Below, one piece after another: positions 1 to 7,011 of a stretch of DNA of 14,838 nt (position 1 is the stretch's first letter; every line of letters begins with the position of its first letter). Under the pieces are notes generated by a model. That model did not search any database. It was not told where the DNA came from and saw only the letters and a program-made list of their open reading frames with translations. Location of the stretch: positions 1-14,838 of the forward strand of contig DVHS01000040.1 of assembly GCA_018711985.1 (NCBI GenBank), in the 5' to 3' direction. Origin of the DNA: Egerieenecus merdigallinarum. GTDB taxonomy: Bacteria > Bacillota > Clostridia > Christensenellales > Aristaeellaceae. Made by a program: the position numbers and the translations under genes.

Positions 1-42
1 CGAAAAAATGTAAAAAAACCCGCAAACCCAGGACCTGGGCCC

Positions 43-71
43 TTGCATTCCATGAGAAAAAAAGGTAAAAT
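43..71 (+). promoter_or_regulatory. possible distal ftsA promoter (weak)
   Basis: TTGCAT at 43-48 and TAAAAT at 66-71 are separated by exactly 17 bp. The -10 matches consensus at 5 of 6 bases, but the -35 at only 3 of 6. If used, it would be a second, more distal promoter for ftsA-ftsZ. The flanking 1-146 stretch is A-rich and holds no gene I can support. Confidence 0.22.
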
Positions 72-146
72 GAAAAATGTTATGTTGGTGTGCTATGTTC
101 AGGCGCGTCTGCCGCCAGGATTTGCGCACGCATTTGCAGAAACTTC

Positions 147-176
147 TTCTCACAAGGGCCGGGCATGTGTTATAAT
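147..176 (+). promoter_or_regulatory. probable ftsA-ftsZ promoter (extended -10)
   Basis: A perfect TATAAT lies at 171-176, preceded by TG at 168-169, which makes an extended -10 element. A weak -35, TTCTCA (147-152, 4 of 6 matches), sits 18 bp upstream. Transcription would start near 183, leaving a leader of about 50 nt before the ftsA ATG at 233. Confidence 0.6.
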
Positions 177-232
177 AGCACATAAGGAAAAAACCGGCGG
201 TTGCCTTGGGGAAACGGGGGTATGATCGACCT

Positions 233-1426
233 ATGAAAACCACTGTGGCGGCAATGGACTTTGGGACGAGTAAAATCGTCACCCTGGTGGCCGAAAACAG
301 CGGTAGCCAGCGTTGCGATATTGTGGGGGCTGGAATTGCACCCTATGACGGCTATTTGGAGGAAGGGTGGAACAACCCCGGCGAGCTGGATAAGGCGATC
401 CGCGCGTCGGTGGCCGAAGCGGAGTCGCAGAGCCACCACCGTATCCGCGAGGTCAACGTGGGGGTGCCCGGCGCATTCACAAAGGTGTACGCAACGGAAG
501 CCCGCATTGATCTCAAAGGCACCGATCCCAGAGTAACCCCTGGGGACATTAAGGCGGTGTTCAAAAAAGCGGCGGAGGATCTGGGCCAGTTCCCGGGCAT
601 CGTGGTGCACCGTTCCCCGGCATGGTTCCGGGTGGACGATGGCAAGCGCACGCTGGAGCCGGTGGGGCTGAAGGGCCGTGAGCTCAGCGCGCTGGTGAGC
701 TTTGTGGTGGCCAACCAGTTCTTCCTGGATGAGATTAACAATCGCTTGACGGAGATGGGAATCACCGTGAGCGGTTTCTTCTCCACTCCCACGGGAGAGG
801 CGATGCTTTATCTCCCCGAGGACGACCGGGACCGAATGGCGGTATTGATGGACATTGGCTACCTGAACACGGAGCTGATGGTGGTGGAAGGCGACGCGGT
901 AATCTATCATGATACCATTGAGCTGGGCGGTGGCAACATTGCGGCGGAGCTGGCCCTGGGGCTGGATATTCCGCTGGAAAGCGCCGAGAAGCTCAAGCGC
1001 CAGTATGTTTATGGCATTGCCAGCACCGGCGATACCTACGACATTCCTGCGGCGGAGGGTGGCAAGCCGCTGTCCTTCCCCAAGGAAAAGGTGGCGGAAA
1101 TTATCGAACCGCAGGTGGACAAGATTGCCGATGCCATCAAGTCCTCGCTGGAGGAGAGCGGCATTCGCCTGGGTAACTGGAGCAATTTCTACTTGACCGG
1201 CGGCGGATTGAGCTTTAACCGGGGAGGAAAGGATTACCTTTCCAGCCGCTTGGAGCGCCCGGTGCGTGAAACGCCCAAGCGTACCACCAAGCTGAACAGC
1301 CATGCCTATTCCAGCACGCTGGGGCTGATGGATCTTATCATTGACACCATCGAGCAACAGCATCAACCCTCCGCGGGTGTGGGCGGAGCAATCAAGGATT
1401 TCTTCCGCAGCCTGCTGGGCGGCTGA
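233..1426 (+). CDS. ftsA: cell division protein FtsA (divergent, Clostridia type)
   Basis: Actin-fold ATPase that anchors FtsZ filaments to the membrane and recruits divisome proteins. The product is 397 aa from the ATG at 233; a TTG at 206 in frame would add 9 residues but has no good ribosome binding site. The ATG has GGGGG at 216-220, somewhat far upstream. Visible motifs are the phosphate-1 loop DFGTSK (residues 9-14), an FtsA-type IELGGGNIAAELA segment typical of the family, and the adenosine-side LTGGG (GGG at 323-325). The last dozen residues (GAIKDFFRSLLGG) resemble the C-terminal amphipathic membrane-targeting helix. The phosphate-2 loop reads DIGYLNTEL (from residue 207) instead of the usual DIGGGTT. 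It is followed 51 nt later by ftsZ, the classic pairing, which makes the call firm despite divergence. Confidence 0.93.
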   Translation: MKTTVAAMDFGTSKIVTLVAENSGSQRCDIVGAGIAPYDGYLEEGWNNPGELDKAIRASVAEAESQSHHRIREVNVGVPGAFTKVYATEARIDLKGTDPRVTPGDIKAVFKKAAEDLGQFPGIVVHRSPAWFRVDDGKRTLEPVGLKGRELSALVSFVVANQFFLDEINNRLTEMGITVSGFFSTPTGEAMLYLPEDDRDRMAVLMDIGYLNTELMVVEGDAVIYHDTIELGGGNIAAELALGLDIPLESAEKLKRQYVYGIASTGDTYDIPAAEGGKPLSFPKEKVAEIIEPQVDKIADAIKSSLEESGIRLGNWSNFYLTGGGLSFNRGGKDYLSSRLERPVRETPKRTTKLNSHAYSSTLGLMDLIIDTIEQQHQPSAGVGGAIKDFFRSLLGG

Positions 1427-1477
1427 CATACGGTGCTTGACGGAACAACGATGCATGATAAGTCAGGGGGATGAAAC

Positions 1478-2974
1478 GTGATAGAGTTTCAGAATGAAGA
1501 TCAGACGACGTTTGCGTCGATTAAGGTTGTGGGATGCGGCGGCGGCGGTAACAACGCCGTAAACCGCATGGTAGACGCCGGACTGCGGGGGGTGGAGTTT
1601 ATCTCCATCAACACGGACCGGCAGGCGCTGGCGCTGTCCAACGCCAATACCAAAATACAGATCGGCGAAAAACTGACCAAGGGCTTGGGCGCCGGTGCGG
1701 TTCCGGAGGTGGGCCGCCGGGCTGCTGAAGAGAGCCGGGAGGAAATTGCCCAGGCGCTGAAAGGGGCCGATCTGGTCTTTGTCACCGCGGGTATGGGCGG
1801 CGGCACGGGCACCGGCGCGGCGCCCATTGTTGCGGAGATTGCCCGTGACCTGGGGGCGCTGACCATTTCCGTGGTTACCAAGCCCTTCGCCTTTGAAGGC
1901 AAGCAGCGTATGAAAAATGCCGAAATGGGCATTTCCGATCTGAAGCAGCGGGTGGATACCCTGGTGGTGATCCCCAACGATCGACTGCTTCAGGTGGTTT
2001 CCAAGGGCACGACCATGCTGGAGGCCTTCCGCATTGCGGACGACGTGCTGCGTCAGGGTATTCAGGGCATTAGCGACCTGATTGCCGTGCCTGCACTGAT
2101 TAACCTGGACTTCGCGGACGTGAAGACCGTTATGGAATCCGGCGGCATGGCCCATATGGGTATCGGTACCGGCAAGGGCGAGAACCGCATGGTGGAGGCG
2201 GCCAAGAACGCCATCTCCAGCCCGCTGCTGGAGACCAACATCGATGGTGCCCGTGCGGTGCTGATTAACATCACCGGCGGTGAAGATATCAGCATTGTGG
2301 ATATCAACGAAGCGGCTAACCTGGTGATGCAGGCGGCTGACCCTGACGCGAACATTATCTTCGGCGCTGGCATTGATGACTCCATGGGCGATGAAGTGCG
2401 TATTACGGTCATTGCCACCGGCTTTGAAAAGACGCCCTTCCCGCCCCGCGAGCCGGTTAAAAAGCCTCGCGACCTGGAGAAAGAGCGCCTCTTCGGCTCC
2501 AGCTACGCCAGTGGCACTACCTTCGGGTCCTTTGCTGCCGGTGGGCGTCCTGCTACACCGGGGGCTGGCAACTATGAGGAAGACCAATACGGCAGCGGCT
2601 ATGGTGCGCAGAACACCAATGGCGAGGGAGAGATTCCCGGATTTGTCAGCACGGGACGTCCTACGCCCATGGGTGTACCTTCACCTGCGGCGGGTGGCTT
2701 CCAGACGGGCTTTAACAACGGTTATACGCCCGGAAACTATAACGGCTATACACCTGCTCCTCCGCAGCAGAATGGGTTTGGCGGCTTTGGCAATGGCTAT
2801 GTGCCGCAGCAAACCACGCAGTATACGCCCACATTCCCGGCCAATCAGCAGGGAATGAACCAGGGCAATCCCATGGGCAGCGCACCTGCTGTGCCTCCGG
2901 CGCAGCCTCCGCAGCCTTCTGCCATGGAAAAGGACGAGCTGGGCGTGCCTGCTTTCCTGCGACGGAAAAAGTAA
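1478..2974 (+). CDS. ftsZ: cell division GTPase FtsZ
   Basis: Tubulin-like GTPase that polymerises into the cytokinetic Z-ring at midcell. The product is 498 aa, much longer than the usual 350-400. The start is a GTG at 1478, with AGGGGG at 1465-1470 seven bases upstream. Visible motifs are the N-terminal nucleotide-binding GCGGGGNNAVNRM (residues 19-31), the tubulin signature GGGTGTG (107-113), and the T7 loop NLDFAD (209-214), which holds the two catalytic aspartates. The globular domain ends near residue 316 (IATGF). A linker of about 165 residues follows. Its last part, residues 395-483, has no charged residue and is rich in G, N, Y, P and Q, with GYTP-like repeats. The conserved FtsA-binding tail closes the protein as DELGVPAFLRRKK (486-498). 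It is co-transcribed with ftsA. Confidence 0.98.
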   Translation: MIEFQNEDQTTFASIKVVGCGGGGNNAVNRMVDAGLRGVEFISINTDRQALALSNANTKIQIGEKLTKGLGAGAVPEVGRRAAEESREEIAQALKGADLVFVTAGMGGGTGTGAAPIVAEIARDLGALTISVVTKPFAFEGKQRMKNAEMGISDLKQRVDTLVVIPNDRLLQVVSKGTTMLEAFRIADDVLRQGIQGISDLIAVPALINLDFADVKTVMESGGMAHMGIGTGKGENRMVEAAKNAISSPLLETNIDGARAVLINITGGEDISIVDINEAANLVMQAADPDANIIFGAGIDDSMGDEVRITVIATGFEKTPFPPREPVKKPRDLEKERLFGSSYASGTTFGSFAAGGRPATPGAGNYEEDQYGSGYGAQNTNGEGEIPGFVSTGRPTPMGVPSPAAGGFQTGFNNGYTPGNYNGYTPAPPQQNGFGGFGNGYVPQQTTQYTPTFPANQQGMNQGNPMGSAPAVPPAQPPQPSAMEKDELGVPAFLRRKK

Positions 2975-3019
2975 AACAGGATTGCTTTGAAAAGGCGCTG
3001 GGAGAAAAAGGAAAATAAC

Positions 3020-3057
3020 GGGCGATACCCGGCGAGAAGCTGGGTATCGCCCATTTT
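3020..3057 (+). terminator. Rho-independent terminator after ftsZ
   Basis: A perfect 11-bp stem (GGGCGATACCC at 3020-3030 with GGGTATCGCCC at 3042-3052) closes an 11-nt loop and is followed by ATTTT. It lies 46 nt after the ftsZ stop. The T tract is short. An AT-rich flank on the other side could give some activity in the reverse direction. Confidence 0.75.
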
Positions 3058-3080
3058 CATGCCCGGCGGTGCGTAAACAG

Positions 3081-3103
3081 AAAAAAAACCGCCCTGGGGC
3101 GGT
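3081..3103 (-). terminator. minus-strand Rho-independent terminator
   Basis: ACCGCC at 3088-3093 pairs with GGCGGT at 3098-3103 around a 4-nt loop, and a run of eight A lies at 3081-3088. Read on the minus strand this is a GC stem followed by a T run, a canonical terminator. No minus-strand gene lies immediately upstream. The nearest is the Nudix gene ending at 3636, so its transcript would cross the 3154-3690 gene in antisense before stopping here. Confidence 0.65.
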
Positions 3104-3153
3104 GTGTATGCTGGAAAGAGCCAGTACGGGTGAAGCGTGCAAGGAGGTTGTTC

Positions 3154-3690
3154 ATGAAGATTCGGCGGTGCATACTATGGAGCTGCGTGTTTCTACTGCT
3201 GTGTGCCGGGGCCTGCGCAGAGGACAGGATCATTTTTGACCCGGCAGATTTGCCGCAGCAAGGCGCGTTCTATCCGCTGGAGCGGCTGGGGATTCAGCTT
3301 TTTCTGCCAGAAGATTGGCAGGCCGTAGACGTTCCCCAGGAGATGAAAGCCCAAAACCTGGAAGCGTTTTTCCTGAGCCAGGAAAGCGGACAGACCATGG
3401 CGGTGACATATGGTACCCTGATTACCGATGCCCAAGGCCAGGCGGTAACGGTGCTATCGACGCTTACGGGAATGTTCCAGCAGGCTGGATACGCGGATGC
3501 CCACGAGGCGGTGATCAATGGCCTACCGTGCATGATCTATTCCTCGGCTGCGGAAGACGTGATGGGTGCGTATTTTCTTACTCAGGGAGAAAAACTATTG
3601 GCAGTTCACATTTCACCCATGGCGGGGCAGGTAAATTATGCCCTGGCGCAGGGATTGCTGTCCTCCATCATGGCTGTGGACGTGCCCTGA
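3154..3690 (+). CDS. secreted protein of unknown function
   Basis: 178 aa. I chose the ATG at 3154 because AAGGAGG lies at 3141-3147, six bases upstream; an in-frame GTG at 3130 would put that site inside the gene. The N-terminus is a clear Sec signal peptide: KIRR, then a hydrophobic core at about residues 7-19, then an A-C-A cleavage site near residue 22. The lipobox is poor (alanine at -3), so export is more likely than lipidation. The mature part of about 155 residues contains an LPEDW segment (51-55) after a short beta-like stretch, a pattern loosely like PsbP/Mog1-type folds. I do not recognise the family. The 3' end overlaps the convergent Nudix gene by 55 bp. No convincing promoter was seen in 3058-3140. 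Confidence 0.75.
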   Translation: MKIRRCILWSCVFLLLCAGACAEDRIIFDPADLPQQGAFYPLERLGIQLFLPEDWQAVDVPQEMKAQNLEAFFLSQESGQTMAVTYGTLITDAQGQAVTVLSTLTGMFQQAGYADAHEAVINGLPCMIYSSAAEDVMGAYFLTQGEKLLAVHISPMAGQVNYALAQGLLSSIMAVDVP

Positions 3691-4112
3691 ACATCTGCAC
3701 CTGCACAGGCGAAGAGATGATGGAACAGTACCGGGGTGATTTGCGGGTAGGTGAGGGCAGCGGGAAGGGCATCGAACTGCCGGACCTCGGCCATCTCACT
3801 CTCCGGAAGCGGACCCAGGCGATGAATGACGGCACGGAACACCATGCCGTTGGCCCAGTCATCCGTTCCTTCCTCACCAGCCCAATAGTCGCACAGGGGC
3901 TGGATGTCAAAGTCCACCGCGCCGGACTCTTCGAATAGCTCGCGTTTGGCGGCATCCAAGGGCTGCTCTCCGGCTTCGATATGTCCTCCCTGCGTTTCCC
4001 AGGTCTTACGGCATTTGTGGCGGCTGAGCAGAATTTTTCCCTGGTATTCCGACAGGACGACCACATATTTGTAGCTTTTCAGGGAACCGGTAGGGTAGAT
4101 TTTGCAGGTCAT
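3636..4112 (-). CDS. Nudix hydrolase
   Basis: 158 aa hydrolase expected to cleave a nucleoside diphosphate linked to another group; the substrate is not readable from the sequence. The Nudix box fits G-x5-E-x7-REUxEExGU exactly: G43, E49, R57-E58, E61-E62 and G64, the glutamates being the metal ligands. The N-terminal strand (YKYVVVLSEYQGKILLSRH) fits the usual first strand of the fold. The ATG at 4112 has AAGGAGGT at 4124-4131, about 11 bases upstream. The last 55 bp lie inside the 3' end of the convergent secreted-protein gene. It lies downstream of the ferredoxin gene but beyond a terminator, and no good promoter of its own was found, so read-through may express it. Confidence 0.9.
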   Translation of the reverse strand: MTCKIYPTGSLKSYKYVVVLSEYQGKILLSRHKCRKTWETQGGHIEAGEQPLDAAKRELFEESGAVDFDIQPLCDYWAGEEGTDDWANGMVFRAVIHRLGPLPESEMAEVRQFDALPAALTYPQITPVLFHHLFACAGADVQGTSTAMMEDSNPCARA

Positions 4113-4160
4113 GATACCAGGTTACCTCCTTGTGTGGGTTCAACCGGTAAAAGTAGTATG

Positions 4161-4203
4161 AAAACGCCTCTTCTCGCATTGCGGCGAAAAGAGGCGCTTT
4201 TTT
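4161..4203. terminator. bidirectional Rho-independent terminator
   Basis: CGCCTCTT at 4165-4172 pairs with AAGAGGCG at 4189-4196. One mismatch and four further pairs (4174-4177 with 4184-4187) extend the stem around a 6-nt loop. T6 follows at 4198-4203 on the + strand, and A4 at 4161-4164 gives T4 on the - strand. On the minus strand it ends the ferredoxin transcript. On the plus strand the only upstream gene is the secreted-protein gene ending at 3690. Confidence 0.8.
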
Positions 4204-4221
4204 GTTACAGCTTCAAAACGC

Positions 4222-4392
4222 TTACTCCTGGGAAGGAGCGCCAACGGGGCAGGTGGAGGCGCAGGCGCCGCACTCGATGCAGGTATCAGCATCGATGACG
4301 TACTTGCCATCACCCTCGGAGATGGCAGAAACGGGGCACTCGGACGCGCAGGCGCCGCAGCAGATGCAATCGTCAGAAATCTTGTATGCCAT
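4222..4392 (-). CDS. 2[4Fe-4S] ferredoxin (clostridial type)
   Basis: A 56-aa low-potential electron carrier, cytoplasmic, typical of anaerobic metabolism. The translation begins MAYKISDDCICCGACASECP and contains two C-x2-C-x2-C-x3-C-P cluster motifs: cysteines 9, 12, 15, 19 and 38, 41, 44, 48. The last cysteine of each motif completes the other cluster in this fold. Length and internal two-fold symmetry match the classic clostridial ferredoxin. The ATG at 4392 is preceded by a perfect AAGGAGGTG (4401-4409) at 8 bases. A promoter at 4454-4482 and a terminator at 4161-4203 make it a monocistronic unit. Its partner oxidoreductase is not in the window. Confidence 0.96.
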   Translation of the reverse strand: MAYKISDDCICCGACASECPVSAISEGDGKYVIDADTCIECGACASTCPVGAPSQE

Positions 4393-4453
4393 GGTGGATT
4401 CACCTCCTTGACCATTGGATCACGCCGGGGATTGTGTCCGCCGGCATGTGCAT

Positions 4454-4482
4454 ATCATACCATGTATATGCCTATATTGCAA
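4454..4482 (-). promoter_or_regulatory. ferredoxin promoter
   Basis: On the minus strand, TTGCAA (4477-4482) and TATGAT (4454-4459) are 17 bp apart, with an AT-rich spacer. The -10 has 5 of 6 and the -35 has 4 of 6 consensus bases. The -35 begins only 20 bp after the stop codon of the alarmone synthetase gene. No terminator was seen between them, so the ferredoxin may also receive read-through from that operon. Confidence 0.7.
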
Positions 4483-4502
4483 GGGCGACGGGAAGATTTT
4501 GC

Positions 4503-5228
4503 TTAAGCGCGCGCTGACGGCTCCATGATCCGCTTACGGATTTCCTCCATTTTCGCGTCCAGGCAGGCGCTTACTTCCGCGCAGTCGCGAAGTTCCCGGG
4601 TGAGCTCTTCGGTGTTGGCAATGTCTTTTTTGTACTTCAACTGATGCTCCAGGCTGGCCCAGAAGTCCATGGCGATGGTGCGAAGCTGCACTTCCACCTT
4701 CATCATGCGCTTTTCCTGCGCCAGGAAGATGGGCACCTCCACAATCAGGTGCAGGCTGCGGTACCCATTGGGCTTAGGATGCTGGATATAATCCTTACGC
4801 GCCAGCAGGCGGATATCATCCTGCTTGAGCAAGGCGTCTGCCAGCATGTAGACGTCCTCGGGAAAAGAACATACCACCCGTACGCCGGCAATGTCATTGA
4901 GCTTGGCCTCCATGGCGTCAGGATCGCTCAGGGAAATGCCTTTGCGTTGCAGCTTTTCAACGATGCTGCCAAAGCTCTTGAGCCGGGTTTTGATGGAGCT
5001 GATGGGATTCCGGTCATATTGCAGGGAAAATTCCTCATTGAGCACGTTGAGCTTGGTTTCAACCTCCATCATGGCGCAGGTGTAATAGGCCATCAGCTTG
5101 CGGAAGGGAGAGGATGCCTCCCGCATCAGCTTGAGCGCATTGCTTACAAACTGATCGCGAACGTTATCGGGCATGAGCTCGATGGCCTGCTGAAGCATGA
5201 GCGCATTTTTGTTTTGTTCGTTGTTCAC
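4503..5228 (-). CDS. relP: small alarmone synthetase, RelP/YwaC type
   Basis: 241 aa (p)ppGpp synthetase that transfers pyrophosphate from ATP to GDP or GTP, raising the stringent-response alarmone. It carries only the RelA/SpoT synthetase domain. There is no HD hydrolase, TGS or ACT domain, so it should be a synthesis-only enzyme. Family motifs are DIAGVRVVCSF (112-122), KDYI then PKPNGYRSLH (151-160), EVQLRT (179-184) and FWASLEHQLKYK (189-200). The wording of these motifs fits RelP (YwaC/SasA) better than RelQ. The start is GTG at 5228, with AAAGGAAA at 5235-5242 upstream. It lies 45 nt after the beta-CASP nuclease gene and is probably co-transcribed with it. Such enzymes are usually controlled at transcription, here presumably from the promoter at 6927-6955. 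Confidence 0.93.
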   Translation of the reverse strand: MNNEQNKNALMLQQAIELMPDNVRDQFVSNALKLMREASSPFRKLMAYYTCAMMEVETKLNVLNEEFSLQYDRNPISSIKTRLKSFGSIVEKLQRKGISLSDPDAMEAKLNDIAGVRVVCSFPEDVYMLADALLKQDDIRLLARKDYIQHPKPNGYRSLHLIVEVPIFLAQEKRMMKVEVQLRTIAMDFWASLEHQLKYKKDIANTEELTRELRDCAEVSACLDAKMEEIRKRIMEPSARA

Positions 5229-5273
5229 GGTTTGTTTCCTTTCCAGAGAATAGATATGCAGGGAAAATGATCG

Positions 5274-6881
5274 TCAGGAATCGATGCTTTCCAGCAGCTC
5301 CCGAACTTTCTGTGTCATGCGGCGCAGCTCCCGGTTCGCAAAGCCACGGCAACGGGGGAGGGCCTCCAGAAAGCGGCGGGTGAGGTTGAATAGCTCCTGA
5401 TAGGCAGGGCTTTCGTGGGACTCGGGAGCCTTCCCCTTTTTGCGGCGCTGCGGGGAGGCTTCGTAAATCCATTTTCTCAGCCCCAGGTCATAAACGGAGC
5501 CGCTATATGGCGCCTGGGCCTGTGCCTGAAAGCGTTCCACAAGCAGCTGGGCAAAGGTGGTGCAGGCGTGGTCGTCTCCATGGTTGACAAAAACCTGCGC
5601 CGGCTTTTGAGAAAAGCTGGCATACCAATCCAGCAAGCCTTGCTGGTCGGCGTGGCCACTGACGCCGGGTAAGGTTTGCACCTCTGCGTTTACGGCTACC
5701 TCATCCCCAAAGAGCTTGACGGATTTTGCACCGTCGTACAACATACGCCCAAGGGTCCCTTGGGCCTGATACCCCACAAAGAGCACCGTACATTCCGGGC
5801 GCCACAGGTTGTATTTCAGGTGATGGCGAATGCGGCCTGCGTCACACATGCCGCTGGCGGAAAGAATGACCTTGGGGGTAGTGTCAGAGTTCAGCGCCTT
5901 GGATTCATCGGCGGATACAGTGGTGTACAGGCCGGGAAAGGTAAGGGGATTGTCGCCGGCCGCCATGACCGCACGGGCTTCTTCATCCAAACAGTCAGTT
6001 TGACACTGAAGAAAGACGGAGGTGGCCTCATTGGCCAGGGGACTGTCCACATATACAGGGAAGTCCGCGTGACCGTGTACCATCCCCTGTGCCTTGATTT
6101 CCCGGATAAAATAGAGCATTTCCTGGGTGCGTCCCACGGAGAACGCGGGAATGACCACGTTTCCCCCGCGGTCCAGCGTTCGCTGGATTACATCGGCCAG
6201 AAAAGCCACGCTGTTGGCTTGGGAGCGCTGCTCGTGCAAACGGTCGCCATAGGTGGACTCGATTACCAGATAGTCCGCCCCATCAACGGCCTGCGGGTCC
6301 TTGATAATGGGCTGATTGCGGTTGCCCACATCTCCGGAAAAGACGATCTTCCTTTCTACCCCGCCTTCCTTTAGCCATAGCTCAATGGCGGCGCTGCCCA
6401 GCAAATGGCCGATATCGGTGAAGCGGACGTCTACGCCTTCGGTGATGGGAAACCGTTCGCCATACCTGCAGGGATGAAACAGGGGAAGGAGACCCTCCAC
6501 ATCCGTCAAGGCGTAAAGCGGTTCCACCGCCGGTTTACCGGCACGCATGGCCTTTCGGGTCTGGTATTCCGCTTCGGATTCCTGGATATGGGCGCTGTCC
6601 TTGAGCATGATATTGCACAGGCTACAGGTCTCTGCGGTGGCATACACCGCCCCGCGGAAGCCTTGCTTATACAGCAGGGGAAGCATGCCGGTGTGATCGA
6701 TATGCGCGTGGGTAAGCAGCACAAGCTCGATTTTTCCCGGCGCCACGGGGAAAGGGGCGGAGGCAAAATCGTTTTCCCCCTGCTCCATACCATCGTCAAT
6801 CAGGATGTACCGGCCGTTGACTTCCAGCAGGGTGCGGCTGCCCGTTACATCATGGTTGGCCCCAAGAAACGTCATTCGCAT
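5274..6881 (-). CDS. beta-CASP metallo-beta-lactamase RNA nuclease
   Basis: 535 aa zinc-dependent hydrolase of the CPSF73/Ysh1-like beta-CASP group, whose characterised members cut RNA. MBL motifs are THAHIDH (57-63), GHLLGSA (158-164) and FSGDVG (181-186, D184). The beta-CASP features are ESTYGD (motif A, from 208), PAFSVGRTQE (motif B, 245-254) and SGHAD (motif C, 408-412), with a final metal-site HGD (H434). All expected ligands are present, so it should be active. A lysine/arginine-rich stretch near residue 475 and a helical tail follow the core; no KH domain is visible. The ATG at 6881 has GGGGG at 6890-6894. It is the first gene of a probable operon with the alarmone synthetase. The RNA target is unknown, and it is not RNase J by motif layout. 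Confidence 0.92.
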   Translation of the reverse strand: MRMTFLGANHDVTGSRTLLEVNGRYILIDDGMEQGENDFASAPFPVAPGKIELVLLTHAHIDHTGMLPLLYKQGFRGAVYATAETCSLCNIMLKDSAHIQESEAEYQTRKAMRAGKPAVEPLYALTDVEGLLPLFHPCRYGERFPITEGVDVRFTDIGHLLGSAAIELWLKEGGVERKIVFSGDVGNRNQPIIKDPQAVDGADYLVIESTYGDRLHEQRSQANSVAFLADVIQRTLDRGGNVVIPAFSVGRTQEMLYFIREIKAQGMVHGHADFPVYVDSPLANEATSVFLQCQTDCLDEEARAVMAAGDNPLTFPGLYTTVSADESKALNSDTTPKVILSASGMCDAGRIRHHLKYNLWRPECTVLFVGYQAQGTLGRMLYDGAKSVKLFGDEVAVNAEVQTLPGVSGHADQQGLLDWYASFSQKPAQVFVNHGDDHACTTFAQLLVERFQAQAQAPYSGSVYDLGLRKWIYEASPQRRKKGKAPESHESPAYQELFNLTRRFLEALPRCRGFANRELRRMTQKVRELLESIDS

Positions 6882-6926
6882 GAAAACGGCCCCCTTTTTT
6901 ACGCTGTCAACACCATCTATATTATT

Positions 6927-6955
6927 ATTTTATGTTATCCTTGCATGAATGTCAA
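6927..6955 (-). promoter_or_regulatory. promoter for nuclease-relP operon
   Basis: On the minus strand, a perfect TTGACA (6950-6955) is 17 bp from TAAAAT (6927-6932), a near-consensus sigma-A promoter. The predicted leader to the ATG at 6881 is about 40 nt. No terminator for the upstream ABC operon (ending at 7012) was found in 6956-7011. Confidence 0.85.
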
Positions 6956-7011
6956 ATGAGCAAATTGTGAACAGCGCAGACGGGAAAGAGGGCAAAGGCA
7001 GCCACAAGAGG

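Noticed and set aside
12..39. CCCAGG-A-CCTGGG palindrome near the window edge as a minus-strand terminator
   Set aside because: The loop would be too small unless the stem is shortened to about 4-5 bp, and the T run is separated from it by other bases. No minus-strand gene feeds it.
170..1456. 428-codon minus-strand open frame opposite ftsA
   Set aside because: Mirror of the ftsA coding frame in GC-rich DNA. It has no recognisable motifs, no ribosome binding site, and histidine/arginine-rich shadow composition.
1437..1465. TTGACG before ftsZ as an internal promoter
   Set aside because: A plausible -35 at 1437-1442, but no -10-like hexamer at 16-18 bp spacing.
1463..2587. 374-codon minus-strand open frame opposite ftsZ
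   Set aside because: Shadow of ftsZ codons; no family features and no initiation signals.
4140..4415. 91-codon minus-strand frame over the ferredoxin gene
   Set aside because: The ferredoxin frame has two perfect cluster motifs and all expression signals. This frame is an alanine/proline-rich shadow running through the terminator.
6956..7011. Terminator for the ABC operon
   Set aside because: Only short GGC/GCC pairings, and no T run on the minus strand.
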